Positions 21,320-33,301 of a stretch of DNA of 41,277 nucleotides are shown piece after piece. The DNA comes from Spirogloea muscicola (Eukaryota > Streptophyta > Zygnematophyceae > Spirogloeales > Spirogloeaceae). Position numbers and translations under genes: made by a program. The notes beneath the pieces are model-generated. The model ran no database searches and was not told the origin of the DNA. It saw only the letters and a program-made list of their open reading frames with translations. Position 1 is the stretch's first letter. The number at the start of each line of letters is the position of its first letter. The stretch covers positions 56,282 through 97,558 of the forward strand of contig WELB01000217.1 of NCBI GenBank assembly GCA_009602725.1, in the 5' to 3' direction.

Positions 21320-23804
21320 TCAGTATCTGCGGCCAGCCCGGTAGATGTTGAAGTTGCTAAAATACACGGAAACTGCCACCTTCTTAGGCCCATTTTTGGA
21401 TTTGGGGCATGACTTAAAATTTGGGTTGGACGTGAGAATCGGGGAGTCAGGCTTGAGGCCATAGTCGTTTGCGGTGGCGTTCAGAAAATTGTCTTGAATT
21501 GCTGTTGTCTCGTTGTACACCGCCCAAGATTGGCTGTTGAGCTCAGGCACAAACTCCAAGCCCTGACACCCTAGGAAAGTTGGCAGATAGTTTCTAGTGG
21601 CAGGTGCCACGACCGCGTACTGCATAGCATGTCATGTCCAAGTCGCCGGCATCAATGAGAATTGGCAGTCTCTTGGGGCATTGAACGACTTGTAAGACTG
21701 CCTTTACATGTAGAATAGGTTCATACTTGTATAGTAGGTACAAACACATTTGTTTGTATTCGTCATTATAATACACATCAATATAGTACCAAGTACAGTG
21801 CCACAGTTCTGCTTATCTGCAATCTGGTGGCACAAGCTCAAGAGGAAGCATGGAGGGTGTTTCCGTGCAGGCCAGGATGAAATAAGCACCTGCTGTATAT
21901 TGTCGGTGGGAAGGCCGCTGCAATTGCCAGTCACGTCGGCAGGGTACTGTGCACCAGGTGGGTTGCACTTGACGCCATTCACATAGGTCTCGGAGCAGAT
22001 TGTGGAGTACCAGGGATTCTGATTTTCAATCACACCACCGGCGGGGTACTTGGCTGTGCCTCGGGTATACCACGTAGAGCCAGGCACATGCAGGCAGTTG
22101 TTCAAGTCGACAAGCTGGCAGCTTATCCACCCAGCTGTACCCTTAGCACCGACTACTACCACGCTTGTGATGTTGTTGTGCTTGCCGTTGTTCTCCTTGA
22201 TGCCATTGGTCTGGTTGACGCATACCATTCCGTCAATCGTTATACCAGAGCTGGCATAGTCGATGTAGAGGCAATGCTCCCCACCAAATATGTAGTTGCA
22301 GGACAAATAATTCCCTGAGACGCGTAGCAGCAGTAATCAGCACAATGTCAGCTTGCCAACTTATCAAGTACACGAACTCAATAAGCTCAGCAACAGAAGC
22401 GTGTGAGGAGGTCCCCTTGCCTAAGGTGTCCAGAAGCTCATTAGAAGCTGCTCAATCCTCACTGAAGTCATTTCAAATGCACGTACCAGGATTGTACCAG
22501 TGGGTTGCAAAATATATTCCTGCAGCGTCTGTGACCTTGTCTCTTGGACGGACGAGAATGAAGTTGTTGGTGATGTTATGATTCAAGGAGTCGGCAACGT
22601 TGGTGATGCCAAGCCCAACCTGGACGCATGTCCAATGAAGGTTGTGGCAGTAGTTGTTGGACACGGTCACACCAACTGCTGATCCGGCAAGAAGCACTCC
22701 AATATCACCGCTGTAGATACGGCTGTTGGTAATACGAATGCTGCTGTTTGCCAGGCCATTATTGTTTCCACAGCCCGTGCCAACACGAACGTTGATTCCC
22801 GCCTTGTAAGATGTGAGATTCATGTTGTCGAGTGTGATGAAGGAAGCATCGTGCATGTCTGAGGACGGAGGAAATGTGATCAGCTTGCTTTGCCAAATAC
22901 TGACGCCAGAGCACGTCCTTGATAAGTATAGCAAAGCTGCAGTAAGGGGTAATAGTGCTGTTTCTTGCGTTTAGTAGCTGTGATACCCTGAGCCTCCTGC
23001 TTTGCAAGCCGCATGAGTAACTTACCAACGCGCCCATAAACTGTGCCTTGGGTGATCTGTACGTCGAATGCGCCACTAACGAAGATGGCCGGGCAGGGCT
23101 GCTTCCCATTCTGGGACACCGTGACGGTGGCGAAAGGACAGGCAGTGTTGGAGGAATTGGCCGTGAGCGGGATGTTGAATGAGACACCATTGAAAAGGAT
23201 GTTGTGCGGCGATCCGCCACCAATGTTGAGAACTGCGAAGGAGTCGTTGGCAGCCGAGAGCGTGTAGCCTGGCGATGGCACTGCCGACATGAACATGGTG
23301 CAGGAGAATTTGCTGTTTAGAGCAAGCGTGGCGTTGAGCGTAATATTCTTCTGGAGCACAATGACAACCGTCTGGTTGGAGTGGTACTGCGTCCGATAGA
23401 GTATATCGGTGACAGTGTGTGCATTGATGAAGACCTGGGTTGCGGTGCATGGGCCCCCTGCATTGCTTTGCAGGAAAGAGAAATAAGGCAATTACTTGTT
23501 TCGCCAGCTATGGAGGTACGAGAAGAAGTCCAGAGATCGCTGTCACAAGCAATGCCGCTAGATGTTGAGCAGTGACCATGACACGATAGCCAAAACGCAG
23601 CTCACCCGAGACGCCAGGCGGGACGAGGGCTCCGCTGGTCTGACGATAGCGTCCGTGGGTATCATGATGGCCTATTTCACGCGGCAAGGGGCCGCCGCTG
23701 TGCCGCTGTGCCCGCTGCTGGACCTGGACGGCACCTGCAATCGGGTTAGCCACCAGCACAACGGCGAGCACGAGCGTAGCAGCTCGCAGAGCTCGGGCAG
23801 CCAT
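21320..23804 (-). CDS. Secreted right-handed beta-helix repeat protein 1, 5 exons
   Basis: Minus-strand exons: 23804-23606, 23457-23026, 22858-22487, 22314-21890, 21619-21320. All are GT-AG with intron phases 1,1,1,0; 575 residues. The N-terminus MAARALRAATLVLAVVLVAN is a clear signal peptide. Exon 3 shows regularly spaced short strands ending in Asn and Gly (GINVRVGTGC, SIRITNSRIYSGDIGVLLAG, VGVTVSNNYCHNLHW), typical of right-handed parallel beta-helix (pectin-lyase-like) folds. Exon 4 has GGEHCLYIDYASSGITIDG and many cysteines. The last exon carries DNFLNATANDYGLKPDSPIL, resembling the closing segment of bacterial beta-helix proteins. Many NxS/T sequons suit an extracellular glycoprotein. 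It may bind or cleave an acidic polysaccharide, but I see no diagnostic catalytic site. Confidence 0.85.
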
Positions 23805-24309
23805 GGCTGCAGGCGGGCCCTGCCGATCGTCGCCCACAAGCTGGGCTGGGGACGAGAGCAGGAGCAGCAGAGTGACTGGAGGGCAGAAGCAGCACTGGAG
23901 GCGGAGTGGAGCTAGGGAGCTGCCTGCAATGGCTGCGCCGAGCTTTCTAAGGCTGCAGCCGAAGGCCGGCTGGAAGCTGCAGGCAGCTCGGGAGCTCGGC
24001 CCGCCTGGCCGAGCAAAGGAGGAAGGGGGGGAGGGAGGGCAGGGGCCCACGAGTCCGGTGCGCGTCGTATGGGGTCCCGCCTGCAGTTACTTGGGCGGCG
24101 GAGTCTCCTGCGCCCCTCTCTCCTGCCCTCCCACCTCTCCTTCCCTCCTCAGCTTTCTCCACGTCGAGCTCAGAACACACCATCATGCGCCATCGTCCCC
24201 CAAAGGTCCGCCTTCTGTTCTTTCCCCACCCTCTGGCTCTCTGCAGGCGCTTTTGCAACCCATGAACCCGCCCCTCACTACCTCTCAGCTCTTTTTGCGC
24301 CTCTCTCCA
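23805..24309. promoter_or_regulatory. 5' flank of beta-helix gene 1
   Basis: GC-rich sequence between the ATG of beta-helix gene 1 and the (CT)n tract, presumed promoter and 5' untranslated region. No TATA box stands out. The frames that cross it continue into Leu-Ser dipeptides from the microsatellite and are not credible. Confidence 0.35.
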
Positions 24310-24328
24310 TATTCTCTCTCTCTCTCTG

Positions 24329-24423
<95 letters not shown>

Positions 24424-24424
24424 N

Positions 24425-24481
<57 letters not shown>
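24310..24481 (+). repeat. (CT)n microsatellite, about 170 bases
   Basis: Almost pure CT with a few imperfections at the left end and one N at 24424. It begins about 500 bases upstream of the beta-helix gene 1 start; on that gene's coding strand it is (GA)n. Confidence 0.97.
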
Positions 24482-24484
<3 letters not shown>

Positions 24485-26595
24485 CGCCTACCCTCCCTCC
24501 CTCCCTCCTCTCGCTCGCTCGCCTTCTCTCATTCTCGCGTGCGCGCTATCTCACCGCTACCTTAGCTGTGCTTCGCCACAAGCTCACGTATCGGTCTTCG
24601 TCTCTCATTGCCCATCAAACCCCCCGTCTTCCCACTCCCGCAGCCACCAGTTGCCCAGGACCAACTGCAGACAACGTCCCCTTCCTCCTGTCGTCCTGTA
24701 GCAGTCGCTGTCTCCCACCCCTCGTCTCCCATTTTAACCGCTTCTGCGCACGCTGGCCCCTTCGATCCCCTGTCACCTGTTCCCTAGAGATGCCTTATTC
24801 CGTTGAGAGAAGATGTCGTTGAGAGGATGCGAGCTCTTCCAGCGGGGGGCAGTGGCTGCGAGTGGCCAAGCTGGCACTCCAACATTTTGAATAATTGTCG
24901 ACCGAATCGATCAGGCTGGCTGCAAGAGCAATAAATACAAGACTTCATAAACGATCAAATGCGCGTGGTGTACAAGGTAGGGAGGCCAAGCTGAGCCAAA
25001 CCCCTGTCCATGCAAACGGCAAAAAATGTCCAGAAAATCGGGCTACACAAAGCGAGGAAAGGGTGGCTACAATACCAGGGCGAAAGAAGATAGGCTTCCA
25101 GTAGAGGGCGGTGGCTGTGAGAGGCCAAGGATAAAGAATGATCAAACTTCGAAAGCACGGCCGGAGCGAAATTTGGTACCCAAGAGTGAGCATTTACAAG
25201 TCGGACATGCTAATTTTGAGGAGCCGGAGCAAAGCCACGGAAGCCGGTGGCCTCGGCCACGCCCAGCGCCCCACATAGGGCCAGGGCCAGCGATGCAGGC
25301 TCAGCGAGAGCCCAACCTTGTGCAATGCAATGAATGCCCCTAAATTGCAACAAGAACGCAACAAAGCAGGAGGAAGAGCAGTAGCTCACTGGAGGATGGG
25401 CGTGTAGCAGCTCACCATTGAGGGCAGTGGTTGTATTGAGGGCAGTGGTTGTAAAAGGCCCGCAAAATATCTTCAGCAAAAGCAGAAGCGCCAGTAGAAG
25501 AAAATTACGGAGGGCAGCCCTCCTTTCTCACGCTCACCATGTAGCTGGCCCACTTTTATCGCTTCATATCAAGCGGGAGTATCACAGGGATACAGCATCC
25601 TTTAGAAGATTCTGCAATTGAAAGTGCTCATCGCCTTTTGTGTACACTATTGGTGATTAATTAGGTGATTGTAACCAAAAAAAAACTATCAGAAGGCAAT
25701 GAGATCTGCCATCAAAGACGACAATTAAGTGGCATGCAGCTTCAAGTAGTCGATGTGGAGCTGCTCCGATAGATTCAGCTGTTACAGGAAAGGAAGTTGC
25801 CAAGGGGCTATTGAAAGCTCAGCTGTTACAGGAAAGAGAGTGAAGTCAGAAATGTGCTTGCTGCATGCTTCTTGTGATGAAGTACTTCATTGACAGTTGC
25901 GGATACAGACAACAAACTAGAGTTGTCTCACACGCAGTTTGATTACGTCATAGTAGCAACAACACGTGATGAGGATGGCAGATGACTGCCAGTACAGCTG
26001 GGTGATGTATATGGTGATGTGTATGACTGTATACATGAGAAAGGAGGCCGACATAATGACCAGCCTAGAAATTGCTGGGAAATCAGTGGCTGCGTTTGGA
26101 TTCATTGTTGTACGGTGGATAGGTGTGGTTTAAGGTCAGTAAATAAGTCACATCAACTAGACTTTTGATAAGGAGGTGGTATCTAGAAGGAGGTGGTATG
26201 ACATGTAATTTGCAGCTCTTGCCTTGCCACTCGTGGAAGGCCGGCTTAATTTGTGATTGACTACAACATTCATTCTAGGTGAGAGACTGGAAGTGTATCT
26301 CCACTTTATGTCGGGTCTTCTGTTTAAGTAACCCCCTAAGCCGAGCTTGGCTACTGTATCGTGCTCTACTCTTGTACAAGTCGACAAATAACGGTCGTGC
26401 CTATGTTGGCGGAAACCTCGTAGGAGAAAGCTTCTTCCAGTAGAGGGCGATGGCCGAGAGTGGCCTGCCCAGATGAAAGAATGAAGTCGTGGCAATGTGC
26501 GCCAACGTTGGTGGACGCCTCGGATGTATGTAGAGAATATAGCAGTATATAGCGGAGCCCGATGACGGGCATTACGCTCAGACCGTGGAGCTGCC
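24482..26595. other. Intergenic between the two beta-helix genes
   Basis: Contains decayed hairpin repeats near 24837-24885 and 25098-25150 (CTTCCAGTAGAGGGCG, GTGGCTGTGAGAGGCCAAGG). A fairly intact one lies at 26430-26490 (CTTCCAGTAGAGGGCGATGG, GGCCTGCCCAGATGAAAGAA). Short direct repeats occur at 25418-25455 (GAGGGCAGTGGTTGTA twice) and 25774-25840 (CAGCTGTTACAGGAAAG twice). I see no gene I can support. Confidence 0.5.
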
Positions 26596-28921
26596 TCAGT
26601 ATTTGCGGCCAGGGCGGTAAACGTTGAACTCGGTGAAGTACGTCGCTGTTGCCACAGGCTGTGGCCCTGCCATGGACCTGGGGCATGACTTGAATCGCGG
26701 ACTGGTCGCCAGGATAGGAGCTCCTGCTTTTAGCCCAAAGTCTCCAGCAGCAGCGTTGACAAAGTTGTCCTGCAAGGCTGTTGCCTGGTTGTACTCCACC
26801 CAAGAGACGCTGTTGAGCTGGGGCACGGACACTAAGCCCTCACATTCTGTGAACATGGGCCGATGCTGGCTGGCGGCTCTTACAATTGCATACTGCACAA
26901 CAGAGAAGGAAATCGTGCTCTTCAGAATGTTACCAGAGTGCCTTGCGCACTGTATGCTTGTGCTTGATGGAACTCACTTCGTACTGTTTACGCGCTTACA
27001 GCAGGTTATAAGCAGGTGAGACGGATATGGCACTGAGAATGCAGCAGCAAAACTGTAATGTAGAAGTGGAGCAATAGTCGTACCTGGTGAATGTTGCCAG
27101 TGGGAAGGCCGCTGCAGTTGGCAGTCACGTTGGCACCGAAGGCGCCATTGTCAGGATTACAAGGAATGCCGTTCAGTTCAGTCTGAGAACACACATCAGG
27201 GTACCAGGGGTTCTGACTGGCAATGACGCCGCCAGGAGGGTACTTGGCCATGCCGCGTGCAAACCAGCCCGAGCCTGGCGCGTTGAGGCAATTATTCTTG
27301 AAGAAATTCTGGCAGCTGATCCAACCGGCGTTGTTCTTGGTGTTCACAGCCAGCACACTTGTGATCGTGTTGTACTTGCCGTTGTTCTGCTTGATACCAT
27401 TGGTGGTGTTAACGCAGACAGCGCCATCGATGGTCAGCCCGGAGCTGGCATAATCGACATAAAGGCAATGCTCGCCACCGATGACGTAATTGCAGGATAC
27501 ATAATTGCCTGAGGGATTGCATGACATTTGTCAGCTCAGATCATGGATATTGTCACGACTGCATGCTACAATGAAGCTGCTTGCCAAGGATAAGCCGTTG
27601 CACAGATGTAGAGCCAGCCGACGCTGCAGTCGGAGGGCTGAGGACAAACAGCCTATGCATTATGGCTTGAAAGTCGCAGAGGTGCAGTACACATACCAGG
27701 GTTATACCAGTGTGTGGCAAAGTAGATGCCTGCAGCGTCTGTCACTTTGTCGTTCTTGTGAACGACAATGTAGTTGTTCGACACATTGTTCATCTGTGCA
27801 TCCGCAACATTTCCAATACCGAGTCCAATCTGGACGCACGCCCAATGGAGGTCGTGGCAGTAGTTGTTGGAGACTGTGACGCCAACAGCAGATCCAGCCA
27901 CGAGCACGCCCGTGTCGCCACTGAAAATCTTATTGTTGGTCACACGGATGTTACTGCTTGTCAGGCCGTTGCTGTTGCCACAGCCAGTGCCCACGCGCAC
28001 ATTGATGCCCGCCTTGTACGAGGTGAGTGTCATGCTATCAATCGTGATCCAGTATGCGTCGTGCAGGTCTGCGAGCACGATATGGCAGTGGTGCGTGGTC
28101 AGTCAGAAGGCAACCTTATGCTGTCGCTTGTTGCCGCTGAGAAAGCACAGATATATATGTCTACGAAGCAAATGAAGCAAGCTTTTGCCACAACCGTAAG
28201 ACAGTCTCGTGAGCTTGAACTCACCAATTCGGCCGTACACCCTGGCTTTGGTGATCTGGACGTTGAAGGCGCCAGCGATGTAGATAGCGGGGCATGGCTG
28301 CGGCTTATTTTGCGATAAAGTGATGGCGGTGTAAGCGCATGCACTTGTGGAGGAGTTGCCCTCTATTGGTAAGAAGACGGAGACACCGGTGAAAAGAATG
28401 TCATGAGCGGACCCGCTCACGCGGATGGCTGCGAATGTGTCGCTAGCTGCTGAAAGCGTGTAGCCCGGGGATGCCGCTGATTTGAAAATGGTGCAGGAGA
28501 ACTTGCTGGTAATTGCAAGCGTGCTGCCAAGCACAATGTCTTTCTGGAGTACAACGACCACTGTCTGATTGGCGGGGTACTGGGTCCGGGAGAGAATGTC
28601 GGTGGTGCTGCTAGCATTGATGGTGACTTGGTCCACACTACAGGGGCCACCTGCATCGACTACGACAAGGAGGACATGAGCATGCTTGCAAGAAGAGGCT
28701 GAAGCCTCAAAGCTTGAGATCAAAAGTGGCTCCAAAGCTGCACGGTGCTTCGTTGATGGGACGTATGAGATTAGTTCTCAGCCAAAATGGGCATCGTCAT
28801 TCATGATCTGACCTGGGGGCCCAGACGGGACTAGCGTGCCGGTACTTGGTGCTACCAGCGAGCCAGCGGCTAGCGCCAAGGCCAGCACAAGGGCGATGGC
28901 CGAGACTCGGACGGCGGCCAT
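26596..28921 (-). CDS. Secreted right-handed beta-helix repeat protein 2, tandem paralogue, 5 exons
   Basis: Minus-strand exons: 28921-28813, 28650-28225, 28068-27697, 27508-27084, 26892-26596; phases 1,1,1,0; 542 residues. Exons 3 and 4 have exactly the same lengths as in gene 1 (372 and 425 bases), so the pair arose by tandem duplication. It starts with a signal peptide (MAAVRVSAIALVLALALAAG). Conserved blocks include SYKAGINVRVGTGCGN, AVGVTVSNNYCHDLHWACVQ, DAAGIYFATHWYNPG, GGEHCLYVDYASSGLTIDG, KNNAGWISCQ and DNFVNAAAGDFGLKAGAPIL. The first exon is 90 bases shorter than in gene 1, between signal peptide and helix. The fold is assigned from the spaced Asn/Gly strand pattern; the substrate is unknown. 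Confidence 0.86.
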
Positions 28922-29061
28922 GTCGCAGACGAGGTGAGCTCCTTGCCAAATGAGAAGCAGTCGAGGGAAGGGGCCTGGCGGGGTGGCCGCTGAGACGAGA
29001 AGTGTAGACGGGGAAGGGAAGGGAAAGCTGCCGGAGCTGCGGCGTCGGCAGCCATGGGCGG

Positions 29062-29068
29062 GTTTTAT
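29062..29068 (-). promoter_or_regulatory. TATA box of beta-helix gene 2
   Basis: TATAAAA on the minus strand in a GC-rich setting (CGCCTATAAAACCCGCC), 141 bases upstream of the ATG. Position and sequence fit a core promoter with a 5' untranslated region of about 110 bases. Confidence 0.55.
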
Positions 29069-29266
29069 AGGCGTGCCCGATCGCGCTCGGCTCTCGGCCT
29101 GGCCCACCAGCTCCCCAAGGAGGAGGGAGGACGAGGGGTCGTGGCAGGCGAGCGGCGAGGCGGCGGGGCGAGGCTCGTGGCCCTCCTGCAGCCGGCGCTG
29201 CAGATCCCCTCCCTCCCACTCGGCTTGCTCGATCTGAGGGACACTCATCTCTCTCTCCCTCTCTCC

Positions 29267-29655
<389 letters not shown>

Positions 29656-29656
29656 N

Positions 29657-30425
29657 TTCTCTACCTCCCCCTTCACTTCCCTCTCTCGCCTTCCCGCAGC
29701 AAATGGATCCTCCCTCGCTCGCTCTTTCGCAGCACCGCAACTCAAGAATCGTCCACTCCTTACTCCCCCTTCTCCTGAAGCGCCCTCCCCCTTTCCTCCT
29801 GCCACTGCCGTCCTCCCTCCCACCCCTCGCTATCTCTCCCCAGCTCTTTCCGCCCTCCCCTCGGCCTCCCTCTCCGCTCCCTTCTCTAATCACGTACCGC
29901 CATCTCTCACGGGGATCATGGAACTTCGTTACTTGCCGATGAGGAGGCAAGCTACGTGGGGGCGCCTCCCGCGGCCGCCCTCCGGCCCGATCGCCTCGCC
30001 GTACCATTTACTTTCATGCGCACGACGCGCCTTCTCTAACTGGGAAGATGGAGAATGTGGCTGCTAATTGATAAGAGCAAGCTGTAAAAGCCAGGTGCAG
30101 GTGGGAAGGGAGGGAGGCAGGCCCAGTTGCTGCAGCCGCCATGATGGGCACCGGACATGGGCGGTCCGCCTCCCCGCCCCGGCCGCCCACGACCCCCAGA
30201 AGGGTCTGCGCGCGGGGGGCGTGCAACGCGAGCGTCTCCACGCCTGGCAGCTTCCCTCCCTTCTTCCTACTGCTGACACGGGGTTACTAAGAGCGCCCTG
30301 GCTGTCTAGCCTGTGGCTCCGTCATGAATACCTGTATGCATCTGGCTGGCTTTCACAGCCGCTCTTTTAATATCAGCAGCCGCTTCCCGAAGAAACAACG
30401 CAACAGATTCTAAAGGAATCCAATC
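29657..30425. other. Intergenic, no gene seen
   Basis: Pyrimidine-rich at the left, then mixed sequence. Frames such as 30068-30370 (+) have no recognisable domain. I see nothing further that I can support. Confidence 0.45.
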
Positions 30426-31210
30426 TCAACCTTGTTAGTATCCTGGGCTGGCCAATCACAGCCTTCACCCTCTACTGGAAGAGTCGTTCTACCTTCAATG
30501 CTTAGGCAATGGCTGCGAAGAAGAAGTGGCTCTCACAATGGGCTGCGAGAGGCCAGCCCAAAGAAGTGGCTCTCCCAATGGGGGCAAGAGAGAAGGCGCG
30601 TAGTGCGCATGAAACGAACGGAGGTCATAGCCAATGCATCGTTCAGGCAAAAGCTACTGCAGAAAGTGGGAGAGGGAGAGAAGCGCGCGCCCATAGAGAA
30701 GAGGGGCTGGCAAAGCCAGCCCAAAAAAGAAGAGGAGAGAGAGCCTAAAAGGGCCCACTTTATTCCAATTTTGTTGTTCCAACATTCCAACATTCCAACT
30801 TCATTCCAACATTGAACCTAGTTCCATAGGGGATGGAGCCTTCTTCCGCAGCAGCGGCAGTGCCACAACAAGCTTCTGCTATTTGGTGATTCATCCTACA
30901 AAAACTGTGAGAGCGCTTTTGGCCCCTTTCAACCTTGTCAGTTTCTTTTCGGGCTGGCTTTGCCATTGCCGCAATTGAATGAGCCACCCTTTCCTGGAAG
31001 CGTCCTTCTCTCTTGAGAGAGCCACTTCTTCTGTGCACACCGGAGAAAGTGCTTCCAAATTGACTGGTAGCTGTGAGAAGTGGCTCTCCCACTGAGGGCA
31101 AGGGCTGTGAAAAGCCAGGCCGAAAAGAATTGACCAAGGTTCGAAGGGGCCACAATGACGGAGGGGCTTGAAATGCTGTGAGAGGCCAGACCAAAAGAAT
31201 GTACAGGATC
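30426..31210. repeat. Hairpin repeat cluster
   Basis: Copies lie near 30435-30490 (reverse), 30525-30600 (two fused, forward), 30690-30760 (forward, perfect GGCTGGC-AAA-GCCAGCC at 30705-30721), 30920-31045 (reverse), 31072-31155 (forward) and 31165-31205. A short ATTCCAAC-type direct repeat occurs at 30770-30815. No LINE coding sequence accompanies this cluster. Confidence 0.7.
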
Positions 31211-31555
31211 GGGAAGGTCGGGTGCACAGCCACGGCCAGGGCTGCCGTCGTTGCACGCCCCTCTTTGGAACAAGGACAATCACGTCACTAAGTGCTCCTG
31301 GCCCTTGGGCTGGGATCTGTACGATCTCCGCAGTAAGACACCGTGCCGCATGGGCCGCCCACGCGCGTGAACTCACGTGCGCGCTTTCTCTGTGCGCGTG
31401 CTAGTATGTACGGGCCTTCAAGGTCACGTGCCCGCCGTGCCCGTCGTCAAACCTGGCCATGAGGCGGCTAAAAGATACTCCCACGTACCCTGATGTGGCA
31501 CTCAACAACCGTCGCGTGGCCGCGCCCATCGGCTTTCATCAAGGAAGAAAGAGAA
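31211..31555. other. Spacer between hairpin clusters
   Basis: Moderately GC-rich sequence with no supported gene. Frames are short and lack motifs. Confidence 0.4.
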
Positions 31556-31850
31556 AAGAGAATTGCTCGCCCATAGAGAAGAGGGGGGGAAGAAAGAAGA
31601 AGAAGTGGCTCTCCCAATGGGGGCAAGGGCTGTGAGAAGCCAGCCCGAAAAGAATTGAAAGGGGGGGAAGAAAGGACACTTCCAGGAGAGGGCGGTGGCT
31701 GTGGAAGAAGTGGCTCAAAGACATCGGACAAGGTCCAAAGAGAAATTGCTCGCCCGAAAGAGAAAAGGGGCTGGCAAAGGCCAGCCAAAGAGAAGAGGGG
31801 CTGGCAAAGGCCAGCCCAAAGAGAATGGACAAAATTCAAAGAGCCAAAAC
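31556..31850 (+). repeat. Hairpin repeat array with 30-base tandem unit
   Basis: GTGGCTCTCCCAATGGGGGC with its hairpin occurs at about 31604-31660, then AGGAGAGGGCGGTGGCTGTG at 31683-31702. Two head-to-tail units GGCTGGCAAAGGCCAGCC follow at 31769-31786 and 31799-31816, exactly 30 bases apart. The repeat runs into AGAATGGACAAAATTC. Confidence 0.7.
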
Positions 31851-32340
31851 GAAGGTGTCGAAAAGAAAAATTACACAGCTAGACACGAGACGAAGGGACC
31901 AGAATATGCCAACCACGCAACTACTCAGGTCGCTTGCCATCGATGGGTGCTCGATAAGCCCCAGTTGACAGCGCAGCCTGTCAACTGGAGTTGCTCACAG
32001 CCAAAAGAGTGGCCATGCCGATTAGAAAGGTGCGTGGTGAGCATGAATGAGAGGGAAACCAAAAGCAACCCAATGCACTTTTGGGAGAAGACCAAAGAAC
32101 AATTCATGAGTTACTACAATGAGAAAGCGGGAAAACATAACTGAAAGGGGATTCAGTACTCAGAAGCAGCAGCTACGGCGTGGCCTGCCCGCAGGTGCCT
32201 GGGAGCAAGATGGAAAGGTGAAAACGGTACACCTGAGCGAGGGATGACCCGGCGGCACTGAAGTTGGCTTGCACCCTGCTAGAGTCATCGATCACCATTG
32301 GACGAGGTCGAGCGACCAAGCTCACTGTGGAAGTAGGCTT
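31851..32340. other. Intergenic, no gene seen
   Basis: Open frames are short (the plus frame to 32144 ends within the region) and have no recognisable motif. Confidence 0.4.
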
Positions 32341-33215
32341 TATTAAAAGGGGGCGAGGTCTGTGAAAAGCCAGCCCAGTAAAGAAAGGACAAGGTCCGAA
32401 GGGCCGGTAGGAGCTAAGACCACACAGCTATGCAAGAGATTAACGCGACCGGGAGCTTAGTAACCCCAAGTGGGGAGTCGATCACCAGCGCGACAAAGTC
32501 GTCTCCTGCGGGGATGAGCGTACTCCGCGGAGCTGTGAACAACCCCTTATTAAATGGCGCGTCGGGCGGGCTGGATTTCCTGGGCTGGCCTCTTCCAGCC
32601 ACCGCCCTCTCCTGGAAGTGTCTTTCTTCTTCCCCTGGACACGAAGAGCTCTCCACTTGGAAGCCATTAGTTGTAAGGTAGGGATTGGAATTTGTATTGA
32701 GTGATGGAGGGCCTGAGAGGCCAAGTACAAAGGCAGCAAGCACATTGACAGAGGCAATGGCGTGTGTATCGAGTGATAGAGGGCCTGAGTGGCCAAGTAC
32801 AAAAGCAAAAACATTGACAGATGTACATCATCTGCTGCCTAAACTCTTCCAGTAGAGGGCGATGGCTGTGATTGGCCAGCCCAGAAAATGAATGAACAAA
32901 CTTCGAAGGGGCCAGAAAATTGCTGAAGCCCAAAGCGACTCCAAGCGGCCACCGCGTGCTCAGCTGGTAAGCTGACCCAGGAGCAATGGAGACTGGCTAG
33001 TATTGGAATAACGGAAGGCCAAAGTGGCCAAAGTAACTGCGGCAAGCACATGTAATGACGAGCATTACCCACTGCAAACCCCACTGTGACGAGAAACAGC
33101 GCTTCCGTTCACGGTAGTGGCTGTGAGAAGAAGAAGTGGCTCTCCCAATGGGGGCAAGGGCTGTGAGAAGCCAGCCCGAAAAGAATTGACAAGGTTCGAA
33201 GGGGCCAAACTAAAC
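32341..33215. repeat. Hairpin repeats and a degenerate tandem repeat upstream of AFG1
   Basis: Hairpin copies: 32348-32410 (forward), 32575-32635 (reverse), 32848-32925 (forward, CTTCCAGTAGAGGGCGATGG then CTGTGATTGGCCAGCCCAG) and 33112-33215 (forward, close match to the 18.24 kb copy). A separate tandem repeat of about 60-70 bases occurs at 32692-32751 and 32764-32820 (GAGGGCCTGAG, GGCCAAGTACAAA, ACATTGACAG), with a decayed third copy near 32995-33050. Confidence 0.65.
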
Positions 33216-33301
33216 GAAAGTACAAAGTCTGAACCAGGGGGGTGAGAGGCCAGTCGGGCCAACTCCCGCCGCAAGCGGCGGCGGCGCTGCCGCCGNGGGC
33301 C

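Noticed and set aside
23803-24822. Plus-strand 339-codon frame through the 24.4 kb microsatellite
   Set aside because: Antisense to the beta-helix gene 1 promoter, dominated by Leu-Ser repeats, no domain.
31695-32144. Plus-strand 149-codon frame
   Set aside because: Its first half is translated hairpin repeats (GAGKGQP units) and its second half has no recognisable domain.
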